A stretch of DNA of 64,000 nucleotides from the NCBI RefSeq assembly GCF_024623325.1, contig NZ_JANJZD010000009.1:124001-188000 (forward strand). Direction: 5' to 3'. Origin of the DNA: Acetatifactor muris. Its GTDB lineage: Bacteria > Bacillota > Clostridia > Lachnospirales > Lachnospiraceae. Shown in pieces: positions 48,114-57,065 of the stretch; within the stretch, counting starts at the first letter, position 1, and each line of letters opens with the position of its first letter. A program made the position numbers and the translations under genes. The notes under the pieces are model-generated. The model worked only from the letters and a program-made list of their open reading frames with translations. It did no database searches and was not told the origin of the DNA.

Positions 48114-48710
48114 TCATCCCTGTCCTTCTGTCTCCGCATCCACCGCTTTGGGTTCCGGCAGATATACGCTCTTATACCAGTTGGCATAAGTCTCCGCAGA
48201 TGTCTTATTTCCTGTCTTGGCTTTCACATAGCCGCTTGCCAGCGGCCTTGCCTTGATGGTCAGCGTCTCCGTCTGCACCTCCCGGCTCTCCTCATTGGTC
48301 TTGCCCTCGATCTTGGGGCGGCTTGCGGAACAGTTATACAGCACATGGCGGATTTTGCGGATGTCGCCGTCAAACTCAAAGAGCAGCGCAAAGGCCGCAG
48401 TCTCGGAATGGGCGTTCTCCACCAATACCTCATTACTGTCCGCTTCCTCTTTCAGCACGTCCGTGCGGAAACTTTCAGGAATGAGGGCAAGTTCCAGATC
48501 CCCATCATAGCCCATGTTGTTGGCTATGATGTAATACTCGATGCCGTCCGCATAGAACGATTCCGGCTCCCCGTTGGGGTCCAGGGCGATGGAAACCGCG
48601 CCGGGCATTGCCACCGGGTTCTCGAATCCGATCTCCCCATTCTCCTGTGTTTTCTGCAAAGCATAGTGGCAGTTGCAGATATTGAATTTCACTTTATTGT
48701 TGTTCTTCAT
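48114..48710 (-). CDS. Major tail tube protein
   Basis: 198 residues from the ATG at 48710 (CGGAGG seven bases upstream). MKNNNKVKFNICNCHYALQK and ALDPNGEPESFYADGIEYYI, with LELALIPESFRTDVLKEEAD, match the phi13/clostridial major tail protein family (phage_maj_tail). Subunits stack into the hollow tail tube. Located just before the chaperones, as expected. Confidence 0.85.
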   Translation of the reverse strand: MKNNNKVKFNICNCHYALQKTQENGEIGFENPVAMPGAVSIALDPNGEPESFYADGIEYYIIANNMGYDGDLELALIPESFRTDVLKEEADSNEVLVENAHSETAAFALLFEFDGDIRKIRHVLYNCSASRPKIEGKTNEESREVQTETLTIKARPLASGYVKAKTGNKTSAETYANWYKSVYLPEPKAVDAETEGQG

Positions 48711-48711
48711 T

Positions 48712-49029
48712 TCAGACCTCCGTTTCATACAAGACTTCGTACAATTTTTCCGATTCAATCCACGTCTCGCTCTTGCCATAGAAAATACCGTACTTTAACA
48801 GAACAGCCTCTATGGTTTCCTCCAGATCGGGATTTTTCAGATCGGTGTACAGTTCAATGTCTAGCTGGTTGATTTTGAAATACGTGATCCCGTCCGCTGC
48901 GAAATTAGCAGCTTTGGGATATAAAAATACCAGGAAAGGCGGCTCCGGGGATTCGCCCTCGACAAAGTGGTCATAGGCAAAGGGCAGCCCCATTTCCTCC
49001 ATCATCTTCAATACATCATCGTGCTTCAT
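48712..49029 (-). CDS. Putative tail terminator / tail completion protein
   Basis: 105 residues. LVFLYPKAANFAADGITYFK and INQLDIELYTDLKNPDLEET fit the small head-tail or tail-terminator proteins (gpU-like) that cap the tail tube and are coded just before the tail tube gene. The assignment rests mainly on position, size and the pattern; no catalytic motif to check. Overlaps the preceding gene by 4 bases. Confidence 0.65.
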   Translation of the reverse strand: MKHDDVLKMMEEMGLPFAYDHFVEGESPEPPFLVFLYPKAANFAADGITYFKINQLDIELYTDLKNPDLEETIEAVLLKYGIFYGKSETWIESEKLYEVLYETEV

Positions 49030-49409
49030 CCTTCCAGCCCCCTTCTGATGCCTTCCTCCAGTTCCCGGATGCCCGCCTGTTCCGCAGGGGCGATGTGGGG
49101 GAATGCCCGGACACGCCCGCCGCCACGCTTGGCATGGCCTTTCTCCAATAAATGGGTGAGCTGGTAACGCTTTTTGTTATGCACCACCAGTTCTAGTGCA
49201 TTGGCGGTCTCTTTCTGCTTTTTCACAGCCCATCCCTTTTTGTACTGCCCTGTCCGAACCGGGGCGTTTGCTTTCACTTCCGATTTCACCGTGTTCCCGG
49301 CTTTAGTCACACAGTCCTTCATCACGTCCGTGGCAAGCCCGGCATATTCAATGAGGCCGTCCATGACCGCCTCCGCCATCTGCCCGATGGATACTTTCTT
49401 TTCAGACAT
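49026..49409 (-). CDS. HK97 gp10-like phage protein
   Basis: 127 residues with the gp10 pattern: KDCVTKAGNTVKSEVKANAP, VRTGQYKKGW and HLLEKGHAKRGGGRVRAFPH. HK97 gp10 proteins help join head and tail. Genes on either side are the head-closure and tail-terminator candidates, the normal order. Confidence 0.87.
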   Translation of the reverse strand: MSEKKVSIGQMAEAVMDGLIEYAGLATDVMKDCVTKAGNTVKSEVKANAPVRTGQYKKGWAVKKQKETANALELVVHNKKRYQLTHLLEKGHAKRGGGRVRAFPHIAPAEQAGIRELEEGIRRGLEG

Positions 49410-49439
49410 TTTTACCTCTTTTCCAAAGGGAGAATTTAT

Positions 49440-49778
49440 TCAGCCTCCCCTTTTTTCCAAAACCGCCCGCAACTTTATGGTTTTATTCTGATATTTCACG
49501 TTGTCGATAAATGTGATGTTATACACCTGCCCCCGGAACAGAATACGGAAATGCTCCGTGTCAATGGCGGCGGCTTCGCTGCAATAACGGATAAGGAAAA
49601 ACACTTCTTTCTCCGCATTAAGCTGCGCCGCCTCCCAATACTCCTTCCCGGAAAGGTTGTTCACATAGGCGTGGCAGGTGTAATAATCCTGCCATGCCAG
49701 CACATGGTTCCCGGCTCTGTCATTGCCCGCCACGCTCTTCTGAATAATGATCTTATCCTTCCATTCCCCAAGCGCCAT
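49440..49778 (-). CDS. Head closure protein (SPP1 gp16 / head-tail joining type)
   Basis: 112 residues. WKDKIIIQKSVAGNDRAGNH and FRILFRGQVYNITFIDNVKY are typical of the phage head-tail joining family. It shares one base with the connector gene upstream (GTG/ATG boundary at 49778). It would seal the DNA-filled capsid before tail attachment. Confidence 0.85.
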   Translation of the reverse strand: MALGEWKDKIIIQKSVAGNDRAGNHVLAWQDYYTCHAYVNNLSGKEYWEAAQLNAEKEVFFLIRYCSEAAAIDTEHFRILFRGQVYNITFIDNVKYQNKTIKLRAVLEKRGG

Positions 49779-50056
49779 CAGAACACCTCTTTCCGTATGC
49801 CGAATAAAAAGGCGCGCAGCGTCTGAACTAATTCCCCGTGGTCTGCCTGCTCCCGGTGTTCATACAGATAGGCGGCGGCATAGAGGACGGCAATCCGCGC
49901 CATCGGAAGATGCGCTTCCAGTTCTGCTATCTCCATCCGTGCCACATCTGCACACAGATTTTCCCCGGTCTCGATCAATCCCAAAATAAAGGAATCTTCA
50001 TCACTGCTGTCAACACGGAGATACTGTTTCGTCTCCTCCAATGTCAGGACTGCCAT
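49778..50056 (-). CDS. Head-tail connector protein (gp6-like)
   Basis: 92 residues, all-helical pattern: LTLEETKQYLRVDSSDEDSF with ILGLIETGENLCADVARMEI and MARIAVLYAAAYLYEHRE. This is the usual gp6/gp15 connector in HK97-like phages. It follows the capsid gene by 17 bases. Confidence 0.87.
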   Translation of the reverse strand: MAVLTLEETKQYLRVDSSDEDSFILGLIETGENLCADVARMEIAELEAHLPMARIAVLYAAAYLYEHREQADHGELVQTLRAFLFGIRKEVF

Positions 50057-50073
50057 CCATGCCGCCTCCCTTC

Positions 50074-51288
50074 TTATGATCCCGATGATGCAGAAGATTT
50101 CACTTTCATGGTCTTTACCGCTTCGGCAAGGATCAGCTTGCCGTCCACACGCTGTGAAGCGAGGAATCCCACCTGCCCGGTTGCCGCAAACAGTTCATTC
50201 AGACGCTTGAAGGAGCGCCCCTGCCTGTCAGCAATCCAGTAATAGGAAAAGTCTCCAAATGCCATCACCTTGCTGCCCGCCGCCACTTCCGGCACATAGG
50301 AGGAAGTGTGGTAAGGGCGGTTTAAAATCATGTCCGGCACGCCCGCCTGCACGGAAGGCTGCCAGATATAATTCCCGTTGTTATCTTTCAGTTTCCGCAG
50401 GGCCTTCACCGTGGTGTCATTCAGCAGCCACACAGCCTTTTTGCGGTAAGGCGCTTTCAGGGAATAGAATAAATCCATTACGTCATCAAAGGTGATATTC
50501 GCCGTGGCGGTGGTCACGCCATCGGAAGCGCCGCCCGTGGCATTTAAAATACCAGTCGGCTTGCCCTTGCCGTCCCCAATGAAAAAGGCTTCCTCCTCCT
50601 TGGTGCCGATCCTGCGCCCGAACTCCTTGGAGATGTAAGCCTCTAAGTTGAATACATTGTCATTCAGTAACTCATCCGATACCTTGATCATGGTCGCCAC
50701 CTTGAAAGCGCCGATGGAGACCTGACCGAAGGAATCATCCGATTCCGGGTACGCCCCTTCCTCGTCAATCCATGACGCCTCGCCTTTGGATGCCACCACG
50801 GGAATCTTCCTGTCGCCGCTGGAGGTCTGGATCACTGTGGCAAGTCCCCGGAAACAGTTCTCTTCCTCCAGCGCCTCCACCAGCGTATGCTCGAATTCGT
50901 CCGGCACAAGGTAGCCGCCCTCGGAATCCGTGCCCACCTGCAGGGCGTTCTCCACATCGAAGAAATTCTTCCGGCGCATGGCGTTCCAGAACGTCCTCCT
51001 GTAATTGTCAGTCGCCCTGCCCGTTTTTTCCTCCCCATCGGGATGGTTATTGGGCTTGTTGGTGATGGGCTCGGAGGTGGGCTTATTCAGCTCCGCGTCA
51101 ATGGCGGCCTGCCGCTCCAGGCGCTCGATCTCCTTCCCAAGATCGACTACCTCTTTCTCCATCTTCTCATAGGCGGCGGTGTCCTCTGCGGAAAGCAGCC
51201 CGTCCTCGCCGCGCTTGCTGTCGAGGAACTTCTTTGCCGCCTCCCATGCCTTTGCCCGTTTCTCCCTCAGTTCTAAAATCCTGCTCAT
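50074..51288 (-). CDS. HK97-family major capsid protein
   Basis: 404 residues from the ATG at 51288 (GGAGGG upstream). N-terminal coiled scaffold-like delta domain (about residues 1-105) ahead of the mature part starting near TFWNAMRRKNFFDVENALQV; HK97 core with LVPDEFEHTLVEALEEENCF, FGRRIGTKEEEAFFIGDGKG and WQPSVQAGVPDMILNRPYHT. The delta domain would be removed by the protease coded just upstream. Confidence 0.93.
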   Translation of the reverse strand: MSRILELREKRAKAWEAAKKFLDSKRGEDGLLSAEDTAAYEKMEKEVVDLGKEIERLERQAAIDAELNKPTSEPITNKPNNHPDGEEKTGRATDNYRRTFWNAMRRKNFFDVENALQVGTDSEGGYLVPDEFEHTLVEALEEENCFRGLATVIQTSSGDRKIPVVASKGEASWIDEEGAYPESDDSFGQVSIGAFKVATMIKVSDELLNDNVFNLEAYISKEFGRRIGTKEEEAFFIGDGKGKPTGILNATGGASDGVTTATANITFDDVMDLFYSLKAPYRKKAVWLLNDTTVKALRKLKDNNGNYIWQPSVQAGVPDMILNRPYHTSSYVPEVAAGSKVMAFGDFSYYWIADRQGRSFKRLNELFAATGQVGFLASQRVDGKLILAEAVKTMKVKSSASSGS

Positions 51289-51308
51289 AACATTTCCCTC
51301 CATAAAAT

Positions 51309-52022
51309 TTAATGTGTTAATAGGTTCAATCTCTTTTCTAACTGCTCTATGGGTACCTTTGCCTCCGGCTTTTTCGGAATCAGTTTTGTAAGCAGGGAAT
51401 TGGTCACCGCTGTCCGGGAGAACATCAGCCCTTCCAGTTCTTCCTCCCCATCCCCTTCTTCTGTATCTTCCTTCCCGTGCAGGATGCCGTCCGCAAAGCC
51501 AAGCTCCACGGCCTTCTTCGCGTTAAACCAGCTTTCCGCATCCATGAGGTGGGATATCTTCTTACGGTCCATCCCGGTCTTGATCTCATAAGCGTTCATG
51601 ATGCTTTCCTTCACTTCATTTAACATCTCCCCCGCTTTCTGCATTTCTTTGGAATCCCCGATTGCTACTGTAATCGGATTGTGGATCATCATTAAACTGA
51701 GCGGGGACATCAGCACCGTGGTACCCGCCATAGCGATGACGGAGGCTGCGGATGCCGCCAGTGCGTCCACCTTCACGGTCACATCGCCTTTGTACTCCAT
51801 GAGCATGTTGTAAATCTGTGCCGCGGCGTACACATCGCCGCCAGGTGAATTGATCCACACGGTGATGTTACCGCTCCCGGCATTCAGCTCCTTTGCGAAC
51901 AGGGCGGGCGTCACTTCATCCCCGTACCACGTCTCATCCGAAATCTCACCGTTCAGCACGAGGGTGCGCTCTTCCTCCCCTCCCGCGTCATTTTTGATCC
52001 AGTTCCAGAACTTCCTTTTCAT
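51309..52022 (-). CDS. ClpP-like prohead protease
   Basis: 237 residues from the ATG at 52022. Serine protease of the S14 type: NSPGGDVYAAAQIYNMLMEY, catalytic Ser in ALAASAASVIAMAG, His in LMMIHNP. Phage ClpP-like proteases cut the capsid protein during head maturation. It lies between portal and capsid genes, the standard place. The longer start at 52046 is possible. Confidence 0.92.
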   Translation of the reverse strand: MKRKFWNWIKNDAGGEEERTLVLNGEISDETWYGDEVTPALFAKELNAGSGNITVWINSPGGDVYAAAQIYNMLMEYKGDVTVKVDALAASAASVIAMAGTTVLMSPLSLMMIHNPITVAIGDSKEMQKAGEMLNEVKESIMNAYEIKTGMDRKKISHLMDAESWFNAKKAVELGFADGILHGKEDTEEGDGEEELEGLMFSRTAVTNSLLTKLIPKKPEAKVPIEQLEKRLNLLTH

Positions 52023-52086
52023 TCCTGCTAACCTCGCTTTCTGCATAGAAAAAACAGGCAGAACATACCCGCCTGTTTCTATATCT

Positions 52087-53346
52087 TTATTCCTTCTGTG
52101 ACTCCCCCGGAATTCTCCCGAAAAGTCCTGCGTCCTTTAATCGGCATAGGTTCCCGTTGGTGAGAAAAAATTCCCCACCCTCTTCCACGGGTATCAAATC
52201 CATGCTTTCCAGCCGCCGTATATCATTGGGGCACATGAACCCGTTCTGGATGCCGATGGAATAACCTTTCATCCTGCTTTCATAATCACCACGGAGCAGG
52301 CCGTCCACGTTCATTTTCACAAAATATTCTTTTTTCTCCTGCGGGAGAAATAATGCCCTCTGTATGGACTGCTCCCACCGGATCACCCACGGGTCTAAAG
52401 TATATTTCACGAATTCCAAAGACTGCTGCTCAATATTGGAAAAGCTGCTCTTGTCAAGGTCGCCCACCATGTGGGGCGGGATGCGGTACAGCCTTGCAAT
52501 CTCGTCTATCTGGAACTTCCGCGTCTCTAAAAACTGTGCTTCCTCCGGGGGAATCCCGATCTGCTGGTACTTCATGCCCTCCTCCAAAACGGCGACCTTC
52601 CCGGCATTCTTAGAGCCGCCGTAAACGGAATGCCAGCTCTCCCTTATCTTCGCCGGGTCTTTCAGTACCCCCGGATGCTCCAGCACCCCGCCCGGTGTCG
52701 CCCCGTTCTCGAAAAAGGACGCGCCGTATTCCTCGCACGCCAGCGTCATGCCCACCGCGTTCTTTGCCATAGCGATGGGCGAATACCCCACCAGCCCGTC
52801 AAAGCCAAGGCCGGGGATATGCAGCACATCCTCCGGCTTCAACCTCACGCGCCCGTATTCGGAAAAGTTGGGGTTCTCGTCCGTGTTCCGGGTGTAAGTG
52901 TAGAAAAGCCGCCCATGCTCATCCCGGTCAACCTCCATCTTGTCCGGGAGCAATGGGTACAAAGATAATACTCTGCCGTTCCCGTCACGGATGACCTGTG
53001 CGTAGGCATTACCCCATATCAATAAATGGCTCATCAGCGTCTCCCGGAACACGAAGGAAGTCATCTCCGGGTTCGGCTCGTCATGGAGAAGATAATATAA
53101 TGGGTGGTCATACACCCGCTCCTTCCCGGTATCCGTATAGCGGTACACATGGATGGGGAGCGATGCCACCGCCTCCGCCAGTATCCGCACACAGGAATAG
53201 ACCGCCGTGGTCTGCATGGCGGTACGCTCATTCACATTTTTCCCGCTGGTGCTTCTCCCAAAGAAAAAGGAATAAGCCTGACCGCCGTAGCTGTCCTTTG
53301 GCTTATCCCTTGCGCCCCTTGTTCCAAAAATGGATGGTAGTTTCAT
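52087..53346 (-). CDS. Phage portal protein (HK97 family)
   Basis: 419 residues from the ATG at 53346 (GGGAGG six bases upstream). NERTAMQTTAVYSCVRILAE, SLPIHVYRYTDTG, EPNPEMTSFVFRETLMSHLL and IARLYRIPPHMVGDLDKSSF are characteristic. Forms the dodecameric ring through which DNA enters and leaves the head. 19 bases after the terminase. Confidence 0.94.
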   Translation of the reverse strand: MKLPSIFGTRGARDKPKDSYGGQAYSFFFGRSTSGKNVNERTAMQTTAVYSCVRILAEAVASLPIHVYRYTDTGKERVYDHPLYYLLHDEPNPEMTSFVFRETLMSHLLIWGNAYAQVIRDGNGRVLSLYPLLPDKMEVDRDEHGRLFYTYTRNTDENPNFSEYGRVRLKPEDVLHIPGLGFDGLVGYSPIAMAKNAVGMTLACEEYGASFFENGATPGGVLEHPGVLKDPAKIRESWHSVYGGSKNAGKVAVLEEGMKYQQIGIPPEEAQFLETRKFQIDEIARLYRIPPHMVGDLDKSSFSNIEQQSLEFVKYTLDPWVIRWEQSIQRALFLPQEKKEYFVKMNVDGLLRGDYESRMKGYSIGIQNGFMCPNDIRRLESMDLIPVEEGGEFFLTNGNLCRLKDAGLFGRIPGESQKE

Positions 53347-53365
53347 AGGCACCTCCCTGTATCTG

Positions 53366-54916
53366 TCAAATCGTCAGAATCCCTCTTTCATCGTACACAC
53401 TTCCCGTGCTGATGCCACCGTTCCGTATCGCACGGTCAAGCCCCATAATCGTGGCTACAGCGCCGTCTATCTTCTCCGTTGACTTCTCCTTGTCCGGCTT
53501 GATGTTCCCCGCCGGGTCTGTGCGGACGAAGATGTTATCCATCATCCACCGCAGGACGGGATGCCCGCCGTGGGCGATGTTCTTCTCCAGCACCAGCTCC
53601 ATCAGCCGCTTGGTGGGCGGCGACATATCCTTAAAGCCCTGCCCGAAGGGAACGACTGTAAATCCAAGCCCCTCAAGGTTCTGCACCATCTGCACCGCTC
53701 CCCACCTGTCGAAAGCTATTTCTTTAATGTGAAATTTCTTTCCGAGGTTATCAATGAAATTCTCAATAAATCCATAGTGGATCACATTGCCCTCCGTGGT
53801 CTGCAAAAATCCCTGTTTCTCCCACACGTCATAAGGCACATGGTCCCGCCGCACCCGCAGGCGCATATTTTCTTCCGGTATCCAGAAGTACGGAAGTAAA
53901 ATATATTTTTCCGTATCATTTCTCGGAGGAAATACCAAAACAAAAGCGGTGATGTCAATGGAACTTGACAGGTCAAGCCCGCCGTAACACTCCCGCCCCA
54001 GCACCTCCCGCTCGTCCACGGGAAAGGCGCAGGCATCCCATTTCTCCATCTGCATCCACCTTGTGGACTGCTTCACCCACTGGTTCAGACGGAGCTGCCG
54101 GAAGATGTTTTCCTCCGCCGGATTGTCCCTCGCGCTCAGATACGCATTCCGCACTTTCTCGATGTCAATGGTATGCCCCAGCGAGGGGTTCGCTTTCCTC
54201 CACACATCCTCTGATGACCAGTCCGCATCATCGGATGCGCCGTAGATAACGGGATAGAAGGTGGGGTCTATCTTCCTGCCCTGCAGGATGTCCTCCGCCT
54301 TCTGGTGCTGCTCGAAACAGACGGAATGGCGGTCTGTTCCGGCTGTAGTTATTAAAAAGAATAACGGCTGCGTCCTGGCATCGCCGGAGCCTTTGGTCAT
54401 GACATCGAACAGTTCCCGGTTCGGCTGGCTGTGCAGCTCGTCAAAAATGACTGCGTGGACGTTCAGCCCATGCTTGGTGTAGGCTTCCGCGGAAAGCACT
54501 TGATAAAAACTGTTCGTTGGCTTATACACCAGCCGCTTTACTGACATAACGGGCTTGATGCGTTTCTTTAATGCCGGACACTGCTCCACCATATCCACCG
54601 CCACGTCAAAGACGATGGATGCCTGCTGGCGGTCAGAGGCACAGCCGTAAACCTCTGCGCCCCACTCATTATCACCGCAGGTCATGTACAGAGCCACGCC
54701 CGCCGCCAGCTCCGATTTCCCGTTTTTCTTTGGGATTTCCACATAGGCAGTGTTGTACTGCCTGTAACCGTTCTCCTTCACCGTGCCGAACACGTCCCGG
54801 ATGACCGTCTCCTGCCACGGGAGCAGTTCAAAGGGCTGCCCCCGCCATTTCCCTTTGGTATGTTTCAGGCAGTTGATGAAATCTACCGTCCGTTTCGCCT
54901 TTCCCTCATCAAACAC
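53366..54916 (-). CDS. terL: Terminase large subunit
   Basis: 516 residues starting at a GTG (GGAGG upstream) that shares its first base with the small-subunit stop. ATPase part: LLPWQETVIRDVFG, Walker A-like VEIPKKNGKSELAAG and Walker B VIFDELHSQ; nuclease part begins ECYGGLDLSSSIDITAFVLV and continues to IAFDRWGAVQMVQNLEGLGF. Packages phage DNA into the prohead. Terminase_1 (HK97-like) family. Confidence 0.95.
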   Translation of the reverse strand: MFDEGKAKRTVDFINCLKHTKGKWRGQPFELLPWQETVIRDVFGTVKENGYRQYNTAYVEIPKKNGKSELAAGVALYMTCGDNEWGAEVYGCASDRQQASIVFDVAVDMVEQCPALKKRIKPVMSVKRLVYKPTNSFYQVLSAEAYTKHGLNVHAVIFDELHSQPNRELFDVMTKGSGDARTQPLFFLITTAGTDRHSVCFEQHQKAEDILQGRKIDPTFYPVIYGASDDADWSSEDVWRKANPSLGHTIDIEKVRNAYLSARDNPAEENIFRQLRLNQWVKQSTRWMQMEKWDACAFPVDEREVLGRECYGGLDLSSSIDITAFVLVFPPRNDTEKYILLPYFWIPEENMRLRVRRDHVPYDVWEKQGFLQTTEGNVIHYGFIENFIDNLGKKFHIKEIAFDRWGAVQMVQNLEGLGFTVVPFGQGFKDMSPPTKRLMELVLEKNIAHGGHPVLRWMMDNIFVRTDPAGNIKPDKEKSTEKIDGAVATIMGLDRAIRNGGISTGSVYDERGILTI

Positions 54917-55392
54917 TATCCCCCGCCTCCCTTAAAGAGCAAAAGCTCCATTGCATCGCTTTCCTTGTCCTCGCCGCCCTCCGCCATGATGCGGCTCCGG
55001 GAGGAAGGGGTAAGGCCGAACTGCTCGCAGAAACGGTTCATGATCTTAAGGTAGGTCTGTGCGATGGACACCTGCGGGACCTGCTGCCAGTAGCCGGAGG
55101 GCGTCTTTACGATGGTGCCGTGCTGGGTGATGAATTCCTCCGCCTCTTTCCATCTGGCGTATGCCTGGCAGTACCCGGCAAATGCCGCCATGTCTATTTC
55201 CGTGAGGATGCCCAGCTTTTCCATCTGCCCCGCCATCCGCTTCCATTCTTTTTTCGCCTCGCCCTCCAGCCATGCCGGACAGCGGGGCGCTTTCTTCTCC
55301 GGCTTCGGCTCGCCCGTGTTAAGGCTCCGCTTGCCGGGGTTGCCCTCCAGTGCCTTTACCGCCGTGGGCTTTGGCTTCCTTCCGCTCTGCAC
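54916..55392 (-). CDS. terS: Terminase small subunit (P27 family)
   Basis: 158 residues. Start MQSGRKPKPTAVKALEGNPG, with KKAPRCPAWLEGEAKKEWKR and FAGYCQAYARWKEAEEFIT, the P27 family signature. Recognises the packaging site and hands DNA to the large subunit. The 81 bases before it hold no clear promoter. Confidence 0.93.
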   Translation of the reverse strand: MQSGRKPKPTAVKALEGNPGKRSLNTGEPKPEKKAPRCPAWLEGEAKKEWKRMAGQMEKLGILTEIDMAAFAGYCQAYARWKEAEEFITQHGTIVKTPSGYWQQVPQVSIAQTYLKIMNRFCEQFGLTPSSRSRIMAEGGEDKESDAMELLLFKGGGG

Positions 55393-55473
55393 TTTTGCCG
55401 CCTCCTTCCCCTTAAATTCACACAGCAGAAAAGGGCTCCCGGAGGAACCCTTTCTGCTGCTATGTATGTGCTT

Positions 55474-55668
55474 TTATCTGACCATTATCTTATGGCCCAT
55501 GACTGTTTTTATCTCTTTTGCGGAAAAATTCCTCGCGTCGCTGTCCGCCCTCGGCTTTACGTTTGCAATGGCTTCCTCCGCGTCCTTCCCCACCGAAAGC
55601 ATCTGCCTCGGTAACAAATCTGAAAATGTGTAGTTCCATTCGTAGTAATCCACCCTGTATAGTTTCAT
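55474..55668 (-). CDS. Small phage protein, unknown
   Basis: 64 residues: MKLYRVDYYEWNYTFSDLLP, then KDAEEAIANVKPRADSDARN and FSAKEIKTVMGHKIMV. The shape (DAEEAI..., DAR.F.A.E...V.GH.I) is common among small early proteins of clostridial prophages. Function unknown; GGAGGG precedes the start. Confidence 0.6.
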   Translation of the reverse strand: MKLYRVDYYEWNYTFSDLLPRQMLSVGKDAEEAIANVKPRADSDARNFSAKEIKTVMGHKIMVR

Positions 55669-55688
55669 CCTCTTTCCCTCCTCTGCCT

Positions 55689-55874
55689 TTATCCCTGTTC
55701 CGGGAGCGCGTCCGCCGCTGCCCTCGCCGCTGTCAGTGCGTTCTCTTCATAAAAATATGGGTCAACGCTGCGGGAAACCTCCGCGCCGTTTTTTTCATGG
55801 ACGCTGAATCCAAACCCAAGCGCCTCATCATCCCATTCTGTCTGCAAATCATATCCGTTGTAAATTTCCTTCAT
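55689..55874 (-). CDS. Small phage protein, unknown
   Basis: 61 residues, MKEIYNGYDLQTEWDDEALG, then FGFSVHEKNGAEVSRSVDPY and a helical Ala-rich end. No motif recognised. Tightly packed with its neighbours (14- and 20-base gaps) and preceded by GGAGGG, so probably expressed. Confidence 0.55.
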   Translation of the reverse strand: MKEIYNGYDLQTEWDDEALGFGFSVHEKNGAEVSRSVDPYFYEENALTAARAAADALPEQG

Positions 55875-55888
55875 CGTGTTTTTCCCTC

Positions 55889-56125
55889 CTAGTTGTATTC
55901 CATGATCAGGATCGCCAACGCCGCTTTTGTTGCGTCATCCTCCGGCTCGCAGTCCCATCCCCTGTCGTAGCAGCAGGTGGTCTTCCCGTCTATCTTTATG
56001 GCCAGCTTGGAAATCCTCCCGCCGTCAATCCCGTACCTGCTTCCTTCCTCATAATGCTTTACCGTATAGCTGCAGGCTGTCATCCTTCCGTCCTGCGGTA
56101 TCCCGATTACCCCTTTTCTTACCAT
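55889..56125 (-). CDS. Small phage protein, DUF7678-like
   Basis: 78 residues from the ATG at 56125 (GGAGGG eight bases upstream). RYGIDGGRISKLAIKIDGKT and YDRGWDCEPEDDATKAALAI are a recurring pattern in clostridial prophage proteins of this kind; the domain name is from memory and tentative. No catalytic motif seen. Confidence 0.5.
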   Translation of the reverse strand: MVRKGVIGIPQDGRMTACSYTVKHYEEGSRYGIDGGRISKLAIKIDGKTTCCYDRGWDCEPEDDATKAALAILIMEYN

Positions 56126-56164
56126 CCTTTTTCCCTCCGTTTTCCTTTTGTTAGACACATGTTA

Positions 56165-56200
56165 CCTCTGAACGAAGGTATTATCCACTAAATTCAGAGG
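56165..56200 (-). promoter_or_regulatory. Inverted repeat ahead of the small-gene cluster
   Basis: CCTCTGAA / TTCAGAGG, 8 bp, enclosing GGATAATACC (a -10-like box) on the minus strand, 40 bases upstream of the 78-residue gene. Candidate operator/promoter; no good -35. Confidence 0.35.
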
Positions 56201-56246
56201 CATAAATGTGACAAAGATAATGGCAGGAAATTGTGTACATTACAGT

Positions 56247-56275
56247 GGGCGGCATCCCTTCCCGGAAAGCCGCCC
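56247..56275 (-). terminator. Hairpin after the DUF5049-like gene
   Basis: GGGCGGC / GCCGCCC with a 15-base loop; no clear T-run. Confidence 0.4.
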
Positions 56276-56282
56276 CGCTGTG

Positions 56283-56462
56283 TCATTCCTTGCCCGTAAG
56301 GATGAAATCCCAATAGGACTCCCTGTTTTCCTCGATAAAAAGCACCAGTTCGTAGAAATCCTTCTCAAATGCCGCCCGCTGCACCGCAGCCGTGTCACAC
56401 ATGTTGGTCGCCCCGCTGTCCCTGACTGCAAATATCTGATCTTTTATCTTCTCCGTCAGCAT
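56283..56462 (-). CDS. DUF5049-like small protein
   Basis: 59 residues from the ATG at 56462 (GGAGGG upstream). MLTEKIKDQIFAVRDSGATN, then MCDTAAVQRAAFEKDFYELV and EENRESYWDFILTG, the DUF5049 pattern seen in many clostridial phages. Function unknown. Confidence 0.7.
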   Translation of the reverse strand: MLTEKIKDQIFAVRDSGATNMCDTAAVQRAAFEKDFYELVLFIEENRESYWDFILTGKE

Positions 56463-56491
56463 CCCTTTCCCTCCCGAAAATTTATGGCGGA

Positions 56492-56719
56492 TTATGAGAA
56501 CTCCACCATATGTAAAGTCTTGCACATGCGCTTATAATCCCCGCGCTTTAGTGCCTGCTTACTGCCATACCGCACCTTCCGGTTCAGATACTTCTTGTTC
56601 AGGGAAATGCCCCGGCGCAGCTCGCCCCTCATGCTGTAGGAGCCATTGCCCCTCTGCCAGCAGTTCCGCTTTTGGTGTGCATTTCCCGGTGATTTTTGCT
56701 GCATCGCCATATCAGTCAT
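56492..56719 (-). CDS. Small basic phage protein, unknown
   Basis: 75 residues, very basic (NAHQKRNCWQRGNGSYSMRG; LNKKYLNRKVRYGSKQALKR). GGGAGGAG precedes it, with the ATG at 56719 or the one three codons later. Possibly nucleic-acid binding from charge only. Not recognised. Confidence 0.5.
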   Translation of the reverse strand: MTDMAMQQKSPGNAHQKRNCWQRGNGSYSMRGELRRGISLNKKYLNRKVRYGSKQALKRGDYKRMCKTLHMVEFS

Positions 56720-56738
56720 CTCCTCCCATAATTCCCCT

Positions 56739-57065
56739 TTATTCCAGATAGTCGGTAAAGGTGATCTCCCGTTCCGCCACCTCGCGCATCAGCCCCTCTG
56801 CCCTGCGGCATTCCTCTGCAAGCGCACCGACCAGCCGCGCCGTCATCCACCTGTCCTTCCTTCCACGGACGGCGGCCTCAACCCGGAGCGCCACCTTTTT
56901 CCCGCCTTTGAGGGCATCCCTGAGACCGGCGCACTGGACGCACCTTAGATCCAGCAGGTGTTCCCTGCCCTCCCAATCGATCTTCGCAGGCACGCCCTCC
57001 ATCGTCCGGTACCCGTGCTTTTCCATGATGGCCTTTACCTGCCTCTCCGCTTCTGCCCATTCCAT
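56739..57065 (-). CDS. Small phage protein, unknown
   Basis: 108 residues from ATG 57065 (GAGGAGGGAG upstream). A short Zn-like Cys pair (LDLRCVQCAGL) and helical, charged ends (EWAEAERQVKAIMEKHG; EECRRAEGLMREVAERE). Overlaps the DUF4314-like gene by 31 bases. Function unknown. Confidence 0.5.
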   Translation of the reverse strand: MEWAEAERQVKAIMEKHGYRTMEGVPAKIDWEGREHLLDLRCVQCAGLRDALKGGKKVALRVEAAVRGRKDRWMTARLVGALAEECRRAEGLMREVAEREITFTDYLE